64,000 nucleotides of DNA from Qipengyuania profundimaris (GTDB taxonomy: Bacteria > Pseudomonadota > Alphaproteobacteria > Sphingomonadales > Sphingomonadaceae), in contig NZ_JAVAIM010000001.1 of NCBI RefSeq assembly GCF_030717945.1, positions 1,797,131 through 1,861,130 on the forward strand, given 5' to 3'. The notes under the pieces are model-generated. The model was given only the letters and a program-made list of their open reading frames with translations. It was not told the DNA's origin and searched no databases. Each line of letters starts with the position of its first letter. Position 1 is the first letter of the stretch. Below, in pieces: positions 8,996-17,751 of the stretch. The translations under genes were made by a program, and so were the position numbers.

Positions 8996-10855
8996 ATGAC
9001 GAGTTTCCTGATCCTCGCCTTCCTGCTCCTCGTCGCGGGCGTTGTGGCCGTCCCGCTGGCGAGCCGCTTCGGCCTCGGCTCGGTGCTCGGCTACCTGCTG
9101 GCAGGCATGGCTATCAGCCCGCTGCTCGGCGCGCTGAATGTCGATGTGGAAGCATTGCAGGTCTTCGCCGAGTTCGGCGTGGTGATGATGCTCTTCATCA
9201 TCGGCCTCGAGATGGAGCCGAAGCGCCTGTGGGAGATGCGCGGCAAGCTGGCCGGGCTGGGCGGCGGACAGGTGCTGCTGACGACCGCGGCGATCTTCGT
9301 GATCGGGCTGATCGCGGCGAACCCGTGGCAGACCGCACTGGCCATCGCGCTGATCCTTGCGCTGTCGTCCACGGCGATCATCGTCCAGACGCTGACCGAG
9401 AAGAATCTGCTGCGCAGCGAAGGCGGCGAAGCGAGCTTCTCGGTGCTGCTGGTGCAGGACGTGGCGGTGATCCCGATCCTGGCACTGCTGCCGCTGCTTG
9501 CGATGCCGGAGCTCTACAGCGCTGCCTCGGCGGGGCACGGAGGGGAGAGCGCTCATGGCGGCATCGACCTGACCGAGGCGATGCCCGTCTGGCTCGCGGG
9601 CCTCTCGCGCGTCGCCGCAGTCGCAGCCGTCGTCGCCATCGGTATCTACGCCATTCGCCCGCTGTTCCGCTACATCGCCGCAGCCAATTTGCGCGAGCTC
9701 TTCACTGCGGCAGCGCTGGTCGTAGTGATCGGCATCGCCCTGCTGATGTCGCTCGTCGGCCTCTCGCCGGCACTGGGGGCCTTCGTCGCCGGTGTCGTGC
9801 TCGCGACTAGCGAATACCGACACGAGCTCGAAAGCGATGTCGACCCGTTCAAGGGGCTGCTGCTAGGCCTCTTCTTCATCACCGTCGGTGCCGGGATAGA
9901 CTTCGGGCTTGCGGCCGGAATGATCGGCGAAGTGGTGTTCTGGGCGGTGGTGGTCATCCTCGCCAAGATGGCGGTGCTGCTGCTGGTCGGCTACAGCTAC
10001 GGACTGCGGCGGCAGGCGCTCTGGCTGTTCGCGCTCAGCCTGCCGCAAGCGGGCGAGTTCGCTTTCGTGCTGATCGCTTTTGCCGTCGGCAATGCCGTGT
10101 TCGACCAGGCGATGGCCGACCTGCTGCTGCTGGTCGTAGCCCTGACCATGCTGGTCACGCCGCTGCTGTTCATCCTCTACGACAAGGTCGTGGCGCGCGC
10201 CTACTGCACTGGCCAGCAGCCCGAGGCAGACACGATCGACGAGGAGAACCAGGTCATCATCGCAGGGCGCGGGCGGGTCGGCGGAATCGTCGACCGCATG
10301 CTGCAGGCCGCGGGCTACTCCACCACGGTCATCGACTACGATAGCAAGCATCTCGAGATGGTTCGCAAGTTCGGCTTCCGCAGCTATTTCGGCGATGCCA
10401 CGCGCCCGGACCTGCTGGCCTCGGCCGGTATCGACAAAGCGAAGCTGTTGGTCGTCGCGCTCGACGAAAAGGAGCAGATCGACAAGTTAGTGAAATACGC
10501 CGTCGCCAACTTTCCGAAGCTGCATGTGACCGCGCGGGCGATCGACCGAAACCACGTCTACGAGCTGTGGGCCTATGGCTGTCGTGACATCATCCGCGAG
10601 ACCTACGACAGTTCGCTGCGCATGGGGCGCTCGGCATTCGAGGCCCTGGGCATGGATCGCCAGCAAGCGCGCGCGGCGACCGATGCCTTCGAGGAAATGG
10701 ACCGCAGCTCGATGCGTGAGGTCGCCGATCTCTACGACATGGACATCCCCTTCGAGCAGAACGAGCCGCTGATCGCCAAGGTCAAGGAATTGCGCAGCGA
10801 GTGGGATCCGATCCTGCGAGAGCAAATGGATGAAATCCTGAAGAGGGGCCACTGA
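8996..10855 (+). CDS. CPA2-family cation:proton antiporter with RCK/TrkA-N domain (KefB/KefC-like)
   Basis: A 619-residue inner-membrane protein. The first 400 residues form a Na+/H+-exchanger domain with about 12 hydrophobic segments, including the LGYLLAGMAISPLLG and LGAFVAGVVLATSEY stretches typical of the CPA2 group. From about residue 415 a cytoplasmic RCK/TrkA-N nucleotide-binding domain begins (VIIAGRGRVGGIVDRML, then YFGDATRPDLLASAGIDKA). This build is that of KefB/KefC potassium efflux antiporters, which in enterobacteria are gated by glutathione adducts. Ion specificity is not provable here. It follows lpdA by 22 bases and its TGA overlaps the aminotransferase start by one base (TGATG). 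Confidence 0.92.
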   Translation: MTSFLILAFLLLVAGVVAVPLASRFGLGSVLGYLLAGMAISPLLGALNVDVEALQVFAEFGVVMMLFIIGLEMEPKRLWEMRGKLAGLGGGQVLLTTAAIFVIGLIAANPWQTALAIALILALSSTAIIVQTLTEKNLLRSEGGEASFSVLLVQDVAVIPILALLPLLAMPELYSAASAGHGGESAHGGIDLTEAMPVWLAGLSRVAAVAAVVAIGIYAIRPLFRYIAAANLRELFTAAALVVVIGIALLMSLVGLSPALGAFVAGVVLATSEYRHELESDVDPFKGLLLGLFFITVGAGIDFGLAAGMIGEVVFWAVVVILAKMAVLLLVGYSYGLRRQALWLFALSLPQAGEFAFVLIAFAVGNAVFDQAMADLLLLVVALTMLVTPLLFILYDKVVARAYCTGQQPEADTIDEENQVIIAGRGRVGGIVDRMLQAAGYSTTVIDYDSKHLEMVRKFGFRSYFGDATRPDLLASAGIDKAKLLVVALDEKEQIDKLVKYAVANFPKLHVTARAIDRNHVYELWAYGCRDIIRETYDSSLRMGRSAFEALGMDRQQARAATDAFEEMDRSSMREVADLYDMDIPFEQNEPLIAKVKELRSEWDPILREQMDEILKRGH

Positions 10856-11790
10856 TGGACGCCGAAATTCGCGGAACACATCTCTACGTCGCCGACGAGC
10901 GCAACGAGAATGTGCTGATCGACATAAATGGCGAACACCACCGCCGTCCCGACGCCAAGATCAGCGTGTTCGACAGCGGCTTCATGCTGGGGGACGGGGT
11001 GTGGGAAGGCATTCGGCTGCATAATGGACGGCTCGCCTTCCTCGATCGCCATCTCGACCGGCTCTGGCGCGGCGCGAAGGCGATCCTCATGGATATCGGT
11101 ATCACGCGCGAAGAGATGGAGCGCCGGCTCTACGCCGTGCTCGACGCGAACGGGATGGATGGGGAGGGCGTCCATATCCGGCTGATGGTTACGCGGGGCA
11201 TCCGCTCCACGCCCTATCAGGACCCGCGCGTGGTGGTGACGCCCGCGACGATCGTCATGATCCCGGAATGGAAGCAACCCGCGCCGGAGACCGCGACGCG
11301 CGTGCTGACGCTCGCCACGGTCCATGTGCGCCGCGGCTATCCCGATGTGCAGGACCCCATGCTTAATTCGCACAGTAAGCTCAACTGCATCACCGCCTGC
11401 ATCCAGGCCGCGCAGGCCGGGGCGGACGAGGGCCTGATGCTCGACCCGCAAGGCTTCGTTGCGACCTGCAATTCGACGCACTTCTTCATCGTACGCGATG
11501 GCGAGGTGTGGACCTCCAGCGGCGACTACTGCCTCGACGGGATCACGCGCGGCGTGGTGATCGAGATCGCCGGAGAGGCTGGTATGATGGTCCGAAAGCG
11601 CAACTTCTCACTGGCCCACGTCTATGGCGCTGAAGAGGCTTTCACGACCGGAACCTTCGCCGGTGTCGCCCCGGTGGGAACGATCGATGGTCGCGTGATC
11701 TCCACGCAGCGCGGCCCCGTCGTCGAGCGCCTCCAGCAGCTCTATCTCGACCGCTTGGCAAAGGATGTCGCGGCGAGGGATCGCCCATGA
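10855..11790 (+). CDS. Class IV PLP-dependent aminotransferase (D-amino acid / branched-chain type)
   Basis: A 311-residue fold-type IV transaminase. Family marks seen are VFDSGFMLGDGVWEGIRLHNG-like N-terminal motif around residues 39-57, the PLP Lys in NSHSKLNCITACIQA near residue 182, the acidic QAGADEGLMLD segment and the phosphate-binding FTTGTFAGVAPVGTIDGR loop near the C-terminus. Members convert branched-chain amino acids, D-amino acids or aminodeoxychorismate, and sequence alone does not choose among them. The start codon shares its A with the stop of the upstream antiporter, and its own stop overlaps the following sulfotransferase-like gene by 4 bases (ATGA). The two genes are therefore probably translated together. 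Confidence 0.88.
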   Translation: MDAEIRGTHLYVADERNENVLIDINGEHHRRPDAKISVFDSGFMLGDGVWEGIRLHNGRLAFLDRHLDRLWRGAKAILMDIGITREEMERRLYAVLDANGMDGEGVHIRLMVTRGIRSTPYQDPRVVVTPATIVMIPEWKQPAPETATRVLTLATVHVRRGYPDVQDPMLNSHSKLNCITACIQAAQAGADEGLMLDPQGFVATCNSTHFFIVRDGEVWTSSGDYCLDGITRGVVIEIAGEAGMMVRKRNFSLAHVYGAEEAFTTGTFAGVAPVGTIDGRVISTQRGPVVERLQQLYLDRLAKDVAARDRP

Positions 11791-12518
11791 CCATTCGCAT
11801 CGCCATGTGGTCGGGACCGCGCAACATCTCGACCGCCATGATGCGCAGCTTCGGTGCGCGCGACGACTGTGCCGTTTCAGACGAACCTTTCTATGGCGCG
11901 TTTCTGAAGACCAGTGGAGAGGATCATCCGCTCGGGCGAGAAACGATCGAATCGATGGATTGCGACTGGCATTCGATCCTTAAGACACAATCCGGGCCTG
12001 CACCGGGCGGCGAACCGATCTGGTATCAGAAGCATATGCCGCATCACATGGTCGGCCCGGTCTCGATCGAAGACATGCACAGACATCGCCACGCCTTCCT
12101 CATCCGCGCACCCGAACGGGTCGTAGCGAGCTATCGCAAGAAGAACGAATTGCGCCGCGCCGAAATGCTTGGGTTCGCGCAGTTACGGCGCTATTTCGAG
12201 TTCGAGCGAGATCGCTCCGGCCAGGTTCCACCGGTCGTGGATTCGGACGACATCCTCGCAGATCCTGCTCGCGTACTCGAACGCCTGTGCGATGCTCTCG
12301 AGATCCCGTGGGACCCGGCTATGCTGTCGTGGGAAACCGGCCCTCACGCCGAAGACGGCGTCTGGGGTGCGCATTGGTACGACCACGTCAACGCATCGAC
12401 CGGCTTCGGCCATCCCCCTGGCGAAATGCCGCAGCTGGACGGAGAATATGCCCGGGTCGCCGATGCCTGCCGCGACGACTACGAGGCGCTGTCACGCCAC
12501 AAGCTCACGGCCGACTGA
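11787..12518 (+). CDS. Sulfotransferase-like protein paired with the aminotransferase
   Basis: A 243-residue protein with the P-loop-like start of the sulfotransferase superfamily: IAMWSGPRNISTAMMRSF at residues 4-21 is the position of the 5'-phosphosulfate-binding loop. A later HAFLIRAPERVVASYRKK resembles the 3'-phosphate loop (R-x-P-x-x-x-x-x-S-x), and the C-terminal region has the mixed helices of the fold. In known sulfotransferases these loops bind PAPS. Whether this enzyme moves sulfate is unknown; small proteins of this type next to class IV aminotransferases recur in proteobacterial genomes as I recall. ATGA overlap with the upstream aminotransferase indicates translational coupling. 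Confidence 0.72.
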   Translation: MTIRIAMWSGPRNISTAMMRSFGARDDCAVSDEPFYGAFLKTSGEDHPLGRETIESMDCDWHSILKTQSGPAPGGEPIWYQKHMPHHMVGPVSIEDMHRHRHAFLIRAPERVVASYRKKNELRRAEMLGFAQLRRYFEFERDRSGQVPPVVDSDDILADPARVLERLCDALEIPWDPAMLSWETGPHAEDGVWGAHWYDHVNASTGFGHPPGEMPQLDGEYARVADACRDDYEALSRHKLTAD

Positions 12519-12569
12519 AGCGCTGCAACCCACTGTCTTCTCATGCGTTAAGGAGCAGAGGAGACAATC

Positions 12570-12755
12570 ATGGAATATGAAATCGACGATCAGCCGCAAG
12601 GTGAGGAAGACGATCTGGAAGCGCAGCGCGATGGCGGTATCGTGGAAGATCACATTGCATTGAAAAACCAGTCGAGCATCGAGGCAGAGGACTACCCGGC
12701 CTCGCAACGCGCCGACCAGTCCCTGGTTCGCGGTCCTAAAAAGAAGGAAGAGTAG
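12570..12755 (+). CDS. Small acidic hypothetical protein (61 aa)
   Basis: A 61-residue, charge-rich protein (MEYEIDDQPQGEEDDLEAQ at the N-terminus, GPKKKEE at the C-terminus) with no hydrophobic segment and no Cys. An AAGGAGCAGAGGAGA purine-rich stretch 5-17 bases before the ATG is a strong ribosome binding site, which supports that it is translated. It sits between the sulfotransferase-like gene and tRNA-Ser. I do not recognise a family; it is likely intrinsically disordered. Function unknown. Confidence 0.6.
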   Translation: MEYEIDDQPQGEEDDLEAQRDGGIVEDHIALKNQSSIEAEDYPASQRADQSLVRGPKKKEE

Positions 12756-12756
12756 C

Positions 12757-12846
12757 TGGCGGACAGGGTGGGATTCGAACCCACGAAGGGCTTGCACCCT
12801 TGCCGGTTTTCAAGACCGGTGCATTCAACCGCTCTGCCACCTGTCC
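12757..12846 (-). tRNA. tRNA-Ser (anticodon UGA)
   Basis: On the minus strand the sequence folds as a class II tRNA of 90 nt including an encoded CCA end. The acceptor stem is GGACAGG (12846-12840) with CCTGTCC (12767-12761), discriminator G at 12760, and CCA at 12759-12757. The T arm is GTGGGTTCGAATCCCAC, a long variable arm lies between it and the anticodon stem, and the anticodon stem CCGGT..ACCGG frames the loop CTTGAAA with anticodon UGA at 12812-12810. Long variable arm plus UGA identifies a serine tRNA that reads UCA and, with wobble, other UCN codons. Confidence 0.97.
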
Positions 12847-12967
12847 GCGAGCGAGGAGCTAGCTAGCGCCAAGCATGCGGCTTGTCACGACCGGCCAAGC
12901 GCGATTTCGCAAGGTGGCGCAGAATTCTGACACTTGCCATTCATCTCGCGTCTGCGAGAATTGGGAC

Positions 12968-13990
12968 ATGACATTGAAGAAACTCCTCGCCCTCACCGCC
13001 GCTTTTGCCCTTTCGCTACCCGCCACATCCGCAACAGCGCAGAGCGATTTGTCTTTCGACGCCTATATGCAATTGCTGATCGCCCGAGCGCGTGCTGAGG
13101 GAGTGTCCGAAAGCACGCTTCAGCGCATGACCGCCGGTCTCGAACCCAACCAGCGCGTAATCCAGCTCGACCAGTCGCAACCTGGCTCGCCCACCAGCAG
13201 TGGATACCCTCCGTTGGCCCCATACATTGCCACGCATGTCGACAGCGCGCGCATCAATGGCGGCCAGCGGGCCTATGCGAACTACCGCTCGCGCCTGCGC
13301 GCCATCGAGAGCGAATACGGAGTACCGGCAGAAATCCTTGTCGCGATCTGGGGGCACGAGACGGCGTATGGCGCCGTAAAGGGCGGTTTCGATCTCTCGC
13401 AAGCCCTCGCCACCCTGGCCTGGGAAGGGCGCAGGCGTGATCTGTTCGCCAGCGAGTGGGTCGCCCTCATGAAAGTGGCCGACAAGGGCTATTCGCGCAG
13501 CGATCTCAAGGGCAGCTGGGCCGGTGCCTTCGGCAATCCGCAATTCCTGCCCTCAGTCTATCTGCGGCTGGCGGCCGACGGTGATGGCGATGGGCGTGCC
13601 GACATCATGAACAACGGCACCGATGCCCTCGCATCGATCGCCAATTATTTCCGCGACTCCGGCTGGCGTACCGGGCAGCCTTGGGGTGTGCGCGCATCGG
13701 TGCCCAATGGCTTCAACGTCGATGCTTATCGCACGACCATCGATGCGCCTGTCTGTAACCGGGTGCACGAGCGGCACAGCGTGTACAAGACCGCTGCCGA
13801 ATGGCGTGCGCTCGGCGTCCAGCCCCAACGCGCGCTTGCCCCTGACACGTTGGTTACGCTGTTCCAGCCCGACGGCCCGGGTACGCCTGCATGGCTCTTA
13901 ACCTCAAATTATCGTGCGATCCTCGAATACAACTGCTCGAATTACTACGCCATGAGTGTGGGGCTGCTGGCAGATGAAATTGCGCGATAG
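12968..13990 (+). CDS. Membrane-bound lytic murein transglycosylase B family (GH103)
   Basis: A 340-residue periplasmic protein. The start at 12968 is preferred because it directly begins a signal peptide (MTLKKLLALTAAFALSLPATSATAQ); the frame extends upstream to 12875 without conserved sequence. The SLT_2/GH103 domain covers about residues 30-325, with the catalytic Glu in ILVAIWGHETAYGA and the family motifs WAGAFGNPQFLPSVYL and DGDGRADIMNNGTDAL. MltB-type enzymes cleave the glycan strands of peptidoglycan and form 1,6-anhydro ends. No lipobox Cys is visible, so it is likely soluble like the SltB group. Its last 17 bases overlap the next gene. Confidence 0.93.
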   Translation: MTLKKLLALTAAFALSLPATSATAQSDLSFDAYMQLLIARARAEGVSESTLQRMTAGLEPNQRVIQLDQSQPGSPTSSGYPPLAPYIATHVDSARINGGQRAYANYRSRLRAIESEYGVPAEILVAIWGHETAYGAVKGGFDLSQALATLAWEGRRRDLFASEWVALMKVADKGYSRSDLKGSWAGAFGNPQFLPSVYLRLAADGDGDGRADIMNNGTDALASIANYFRDSGWRTGQPWGVRASVPNGFNVDAYRTTIDAPVCNRVHERHSVYKTAAEWRALGVQPQRALAPDTLVTLFQPDGPGTPAWLLTSNYRAILEYNCSNYYAMSVGLLADEIAR

Positions 13991-14969
13991 GTTCGGAATT
14001 TTCTTTGCCGGGCTCGTGGCGGGCGCGGCAGCGATGCCTCTCGCAGCTCACGCCCAAGACGGAGAGGCGCTTACCGGGCCAGCAGCGGACTATCCCATCG
14101 TTTTGGGCGAACCGTATATGATCGACGGCGAGACATTCACGCCGGTCGACACCATGAACTACGACCGTGTCGGGTATGTCTCAGCCGATGAGGACGGTAG
14201 CGGCGGGGTGACCGGGGCACACAAGACCTTGCCTCTGCCGAGCTATGTCGAGGTGACTTCGCTGGAGACCGGTCGCACGATCCTCGTTCGCCTCGAACGG
14301 CGAGGCCCCATGACGACCGACCGTCTGCTCGCGCTGTCACCTGGCGCACTCGTACAGCTTGGTGCAAGTAACGGGACGCCGATACGGGTGCGCCGGGTCA
14401 ATCCGCCGGAAGACCATCGCGCGATGCTGCGGCAGGGGGGGGGAGCACCGCTTCGCATGGACACGCCCGCCAGCCTGGTCGAGGTGCTCAAGCGCCGGCT
14501 GCCGGATGCCGGCTCCGCTTCGCTGCGCGATCCCCGGCAGGATTCGGTAAGTGGAAGGGAGCCGGATGCAGCCAGTATCGCGGCGATCGATCCGAGTGCG
14601 GACCTGGCTAAGCCTCCTCTGCAAAGCTTGCCGGTGGATGCGGAAGCAGACGTAAACAAAGCTGGCGAACAAGCGGATGCGGGCGAAAATCCAGAGCCGA
14701 TGGCCCAATCCGCTGAGGATGAGAATGAGCCGGCGGATCCCGACCTTCCGAAAGTCGACGGCGGCCGGTTCGTTGTGCAACTTGGCGCGTTCTCGGTGCG
14801 CGACAATGCCGAGCGGCTCGCCGAAAAGGTCGAGGGCTTCATCATATCGAGCGGCTCGCTCAGCCTCGTTCGCATCGGGCCTTTCGCAAGTAGGGAAAAG
14901 GCCGCGCAAGCGCTCGCAAAGCTGCGGAGCGAAGGCTATAGAGACGCCCTGATCCAAACCGCAGAATAG
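13974..14969 (+). CDS. RlpA-like double-psi beta-barrel protein with SPOR domain
   Basis: A 331-residue exported protein (signal peptide ending near AAHAQD). Residues about 40-150 form a degenerate RlpA double-psi beta-barrel domain, followed by a 120-residue acidic, low-complexity linker and a C-terminal SPOR domain (FVVQLGAFSVRDNAERLAEK and LVRIGPFASREKAAQALAKL, about 260-331). SPOR domains bind peptidoglycan stripped of stem peptides at the septum. The RlpA motif that normally reads N-D-R-G-P is L-E-R-R-G-P here, and the later D-L-S is A-L-S, so the catalytic Asp is missing. It overlaps the transglycosylase upstream by 17 bases and is followed by a D,D-carboxypeptidase; the three probably form a septal wall-remodelling operon. 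Confidence 0.86.
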   Translation: MKLRDRFGIFFAGLVAGAAAMPLAAHAQDGEALTGPAADYPIVLGEPYMIDGETFTPVDTMNYDRVGYVSADEDGSGGVTGAHKTLPLPSYVEVTSLETGRTILVRLERRGPMTTDRLLALSPGALVQLGASNGTPIRVRRVNPPEDHRAMLRQGGGAPLRMDTPASLVEVLKRRLPDAGSASLRDPRQDSVSGREPDAASIAAIDPSADLAKPPLQSLPVDAEADVNKAGEQADAGENPEPMAQSAEDENEPADPDLPKVDGGRFVVQLGAFSVRDNAERLAEKVEGFIISSGSLSLVRIGPFASREKAAQALAKLRSEGYRDALIQTAE

Positions 14970-15002
14970 CCGGTCGGCCCGAAACCGGCCTGCAGGAACC
15001 GC

Positions 15003-16169
15003 ATGCGCAAACACCTGACTTTTCTTTCGGCATTGGCCGTCACGGTCGCGACGGCTGCGGGAGCGCAGCGGCCCCAGTCCGAAATCGAACCAGCAGTCCC
15101 CAGCGTCGAAGCGGCGCCGATCGCCTATCTCATCGATGCCAAGAGTGGGCAGGTGCTGTTCTCGCGCGAGGCCGATCGCCGGTTCATGCCCGCCTCGATA
15201 ACGAAGACCATGACGACCTTCCTGGCCTTCGAATGGATGGAAGAGGGCCGGCTCTTCCCGCAACAGGTCTTTACCGTCCGTCCGGAAACTTTCCGCAAAT
15301 GGCACCGCGTCGGATCGACGATGTTTCTGCCGGCCGATGCACGGGTCACGGTGGACGACCTGCTTCACGGGATCACCACCATCTCCGCCAATGACGGATC
15401 CATCGTGCTGGCCGAAGGTGCGGCTGGCACGCTGGGGGACTGGCTTGCGGCAATGAATGCCAAAGCCAGCGAGATCGGCATGACCGACAGCCGGTTCGGG
15501 ACGCCGAATGGCTGGATGGACGAGGGCGGAACATTCACTACCGCGCGGGATCTGGCGCTGCTCGGTCAGACGATGATCGCCCGCCATCCGTCCAAATATG
15601 CGCACTTTTTTGGAGCGACCGGTTTCGAGTACAACGGCATTGCCCAGCGCAACCACGATCCTATCACGGGCGTCGTGCGCGGGGCCGACGGGATCAAGAG
15701 TGGTTTCACCAATCAGGCCGGCTATGGCTTTCTCGGCTCCGCCGAGCGAGATGGCCAGCGGCTGATAATGGTGGTCGCGGGTAGTCCGCGCGGAACGATG
15801 CGTAACGAGGCCGCCCGCAAGTTGCTCGAATGGGGTTTCGGGTCCTTCGATAGCAAGCTGCTCGCGCCAGCAGAGCAGCGGATCGCGACCGCACGCGTGC
15901 AAGAGGGGTCAGCGCGATCCGTCGGCCTTCATGCTCGGGGACCGGTCCGGATCGCCACTCCGCGCGGGAAAGATCCTAAGGTGACGCTTTCAATTCGTTA
16001 CGAGGGCCCCATCCGCGCGCCTGTAAGCGAGGGCGAGCGGATCGCGGAATTGATCGTCGACATCGAAGGCATGCCCGAGAGCCGCATCCCTCTCTATGCG
16101 GAGCGAGATGTCGAAGTGGCCGGCCCGGTTCAGCGCTTGGTCAATGGCTTTGTCGGTTGGGTATCGTGA
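15003..16169 (+). CDS. D-alanyl-D-alanine carboxypeptidase (DacA/PBP5-type)
   Basis: A 388-residue serine peptidase of the S11 family with a signal peptide (cleavage near AAGAQ). It carries the three penicillin-binding motifs: SITK at Ser65-Lys68 (nucleophile and base), SAN in TTISANDGSIV near residue 130, and KSG in GIKSGFTNQAGYG near residue 233. After about residue 285 comes the beta-rich C-terminal domain of PBP5, ending with a hydrophobic/amphipathic segment (GPVQRLVNGFVGWVS) likely to anchor it to the membrane. It removes the terminal D-Ala from pentapeptides. Its TGA overlaps the tmk start (GTGA). Confidence 0.95.
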   Translation: MRKHLTFLSALAVTVATAAGAQRPQSEIEPAVPSVEAAPIAYLIDAKSGQVLFSREADRRFMPASITKTMTTFLAFEWMEEGRLFPQQVFTVRPETFRKWHRVGSTMFLPADARVTVDDLLHGITTISANDGSIVLAEGAAGTLGDWLAAMNAKASEIGMTDSRFGTPNGWMDEGGTFTTARDLALLGQTMIARHPSKYAHFFGATGFEYNGIAQRNHDPITGVVRGADGIKSGFTNQAGYGFLGSAERDGQRLIMVVAGSPRGTMRNEAARKLLEWGFGSFDSKLLAPAEQRIATARVQEGSARSVGLHARGPVRIATPRGKDPKVTLSIRYEGPIRAPVSEGERIAELIVDIEGMPESRIPLYAERDVEVAGPVQRLVNGFVGWVS

Positions 16170-16804
16170 CGAGCGGACGCTTCATTGCTTTCGAAGGTGG
16201 GGAGGGCATGGGCAAATCGACTCAAGCCCGCATGCTTGCAGACGCACTCGAGGCGCGAGGCGTCTCCACTTGTCTAACGCGCGAACCGGGCGGCACATCG
16301 GGCGCCGAGGCCATCAGGGGCTTGCTTCTCGATCCTCCCGGCGAAGGCTGGACGAAGGAAGCCGAGGCCCTGCTTTTCGCGGCCGCAAGGGCGGATCATG
16401 TGGCGCGGCTTATCCGACCTGCGCTGGAAGAAGGACGATGGGTCGTCTGCGACCGTTTCCTGGACTCGAGCAGGGCTTATCAGGGGGCCGGGGGAGGACT
16501 CGGGGACAAGACCGTACGCGAGTTGCACGCAATCGGCAGTGACGGGCTGCTGCCAGACATAACGCTTGTCATCGATGCAGAAGCCGCGGAGGTCGATCGG
16601 CGACTGACCGAACGCGACGGCGGGTTTTCCGACGCCATCGGGGGAAGAGCGGCAGAGTATCATGCGTCGGTCAATGCCGCTTTTCGTGACTTCGCCGTGA
16701 AGGAGCCCGACCGCTTCGCACTGATCGATGGTTCCGGTTCCATGGAAGACGTCCACGCTCGTGTACTCCACGCGCTCTCACCTTTGTTCGTCGAGAGCCA
16801 TTGA
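16166..16804 (+). CDS. tmk: Thymidylate kinase
   Basis: A 212-residue dTMP kinase (dTMP + ATP to dTDP). The start is placed at GTG 16166, which overlaps the dacA-type stop in the usual GTGA arrangement; an in-frame TTG at 16157 is possible but gives no conserved sequence. Motifs seen: P-loop FEGGEGMGKST (8-18), the thymidine-binding REPGGTSGAEAIR near residue 38, and the DRFLDSSRAYQGAGGGLG segment with the DRX catalytic motif near residue 92, followed by the LID region. The stop TGA overlaps the holB start codon by one base. This tmk-holB-metG-tatD order is a common replication/translation block in alphaproteobacteria. Confidence 0.96.
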   Translation: MTSGRFIAFEGGEGMGKSTQARMLADALEARGVSTCLTREPGGTSGAEAIRGLLLDPPGEGWTKEAEALLFAAARADHVARLIRPALEEGRWVVCDRFLDSSRAYQGAGGGLGDKTVRELHAIGSDGLLPDITLVIDAEAAEVDRRLTERDGGFSDAIGGRAAEYHASVNAAFRDFAVKEPDRFALIDGSGSMEDVHARVLHALSPLFVESH

Positions 16805-17751
16805 TGCTCCTCGGCCATCAGGACGCCTGGTGCGAATGGCGCGAAGCCGGGAAGGGCAGCCGGATGCATCACGCATGGTTGCTCGCTGGCCGAAGGGGCG
16901 TGGGCAAGGCGAGTTTCGCTGCGGCCGCGGCGCGCGAACTGCTCGACGCGTCCACAGAACTGGAGCACCATCCCGACATCCTCCTGCTCACACACGAACC
17001 GAAGGACGATAAGGAAGAACGCAAGCGCGCCGATGGCAAACCGTTCGAACTCGCGCGTAGCATTCGCATCGCACAGGTCAGGAGGATGCAGCAGCGGCTG
17101 ACGACTCGACCGACGGCGGGCAACCGCCGCGTCATCATCATCGACCCGGCGGACGATCTTGAGCGGAACGCAGCCAATGCTTTGCTCAAGAGCCTGGAGG
17201 AGCCGCCCGAGGGGACGTTCTTCCTGCTCGTAGCCCATAGTCCTGCCCGGTTACTGCCGACGATCCGCTCCCGCTGCCGCGTCTTGCGTTTTCCGGTCGT
17301 GCCTCATGGGGCGATGGCTTCGCTTCTCGCCGAGCTTGCGCCTGGAGCCGATCAGGCAACGCGAGACGCAGCCGTTTCCGCTGCGGCAGGATCGCCCGGT
17401 GCAGCGCTGTCCTTCGTCGACCTGGATCTCGGCAAGACTGCCACGCTGATGCGCAACATCCTCGAAACCGGGGACCCGGACTTCGCGTTGCGCGGCCGAC
17501 TTGCCGGGGCGATCGGCGCGCGTCCGGATCGCGAACGCTTGCAAGCCGTCCTCGACCTTGCGCGCTCGGCACTGGCGGACAGATTGGAAGCGCAAACGGG
17601 ATCTACGCTCGCGCTTATAGACGCACACAGCGAACTTGTGCGCCTCACCGGCGAACAGCCGACCTATAATTTCGATGCAGGGCTGCTCGCCATGGAAATC
17701 GGCACCTTGCTCGCCAAGGCGGCTCCGGCTAGCGAGCGGGCCAATGTCTGA
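16804..17751 (+). CDS. holB: DNA polymerase III delta' subunit
   Basis: A 315-residue clamp-loader subunit. The AAA+ core shows a degenerate P-loop (GRRGVGKASFAAAAA, 23-37), the ERNAANALLKSLEEPPEGTF stretch near residue 120, and the SRC motif in PTIRSRCRVLRF near residue 155, which is characteristic of clamp-loader subunits. The Cys-rich zinc module found in E. coli delta' is not visible. ATG at 16804 is preferred over TTG at 16801 because it makes the TGATG junction with tmk. Its last 8 bases overlap metG. With the gamma/tau and delta subunits, encoded elsewhere, it loads the beta sliding clamp. Confidence 0.92.
   Translation: MLLGHQDAWCEWREAGKGSRMHHAWLLAGRRGVGKASFAAAAARELLDASTELEHHPDILLLTHEPKDDKEERKRADGKPFELARSIRIAQVRRMQQRLTTRPTAGNRRVIIIDPADDLERNAANALLKSLEEPPEGTFFLLVAHSPARLLPTIRSRCRVLRFPVVPHGAMASLLAELAPGADQATRDAAVSAAAGSPGAALSFVDLDLGKTATLMRNILETGDPDFALRGRLAGAIGARPDRERLQAVLDLARSALADRLEAQTGSTLALIDAHSELVRLTGEQPTYNFDAGLLAMEIGTLLAKAAPASERANV

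Noticed and set aside
12847-12967. Possible promoter or small RNA between tRNA-Ser and the transglycosylase.
   Set aside because: No stable hairpin or strong promoter pattern could be recognised.
14969-14990. Six-bp hairpin between the RlpA-like and carboxypeptidase genes.
   Set aside because: Short stem, no T-tract, and located in an operon gap; could be chance.
16157-16165. TTG start for tmk nine bases upstream of GTG.
   Set aside because: GTG 16166 gives the normal GTGA overlap and begins at the conserved P-loop region.
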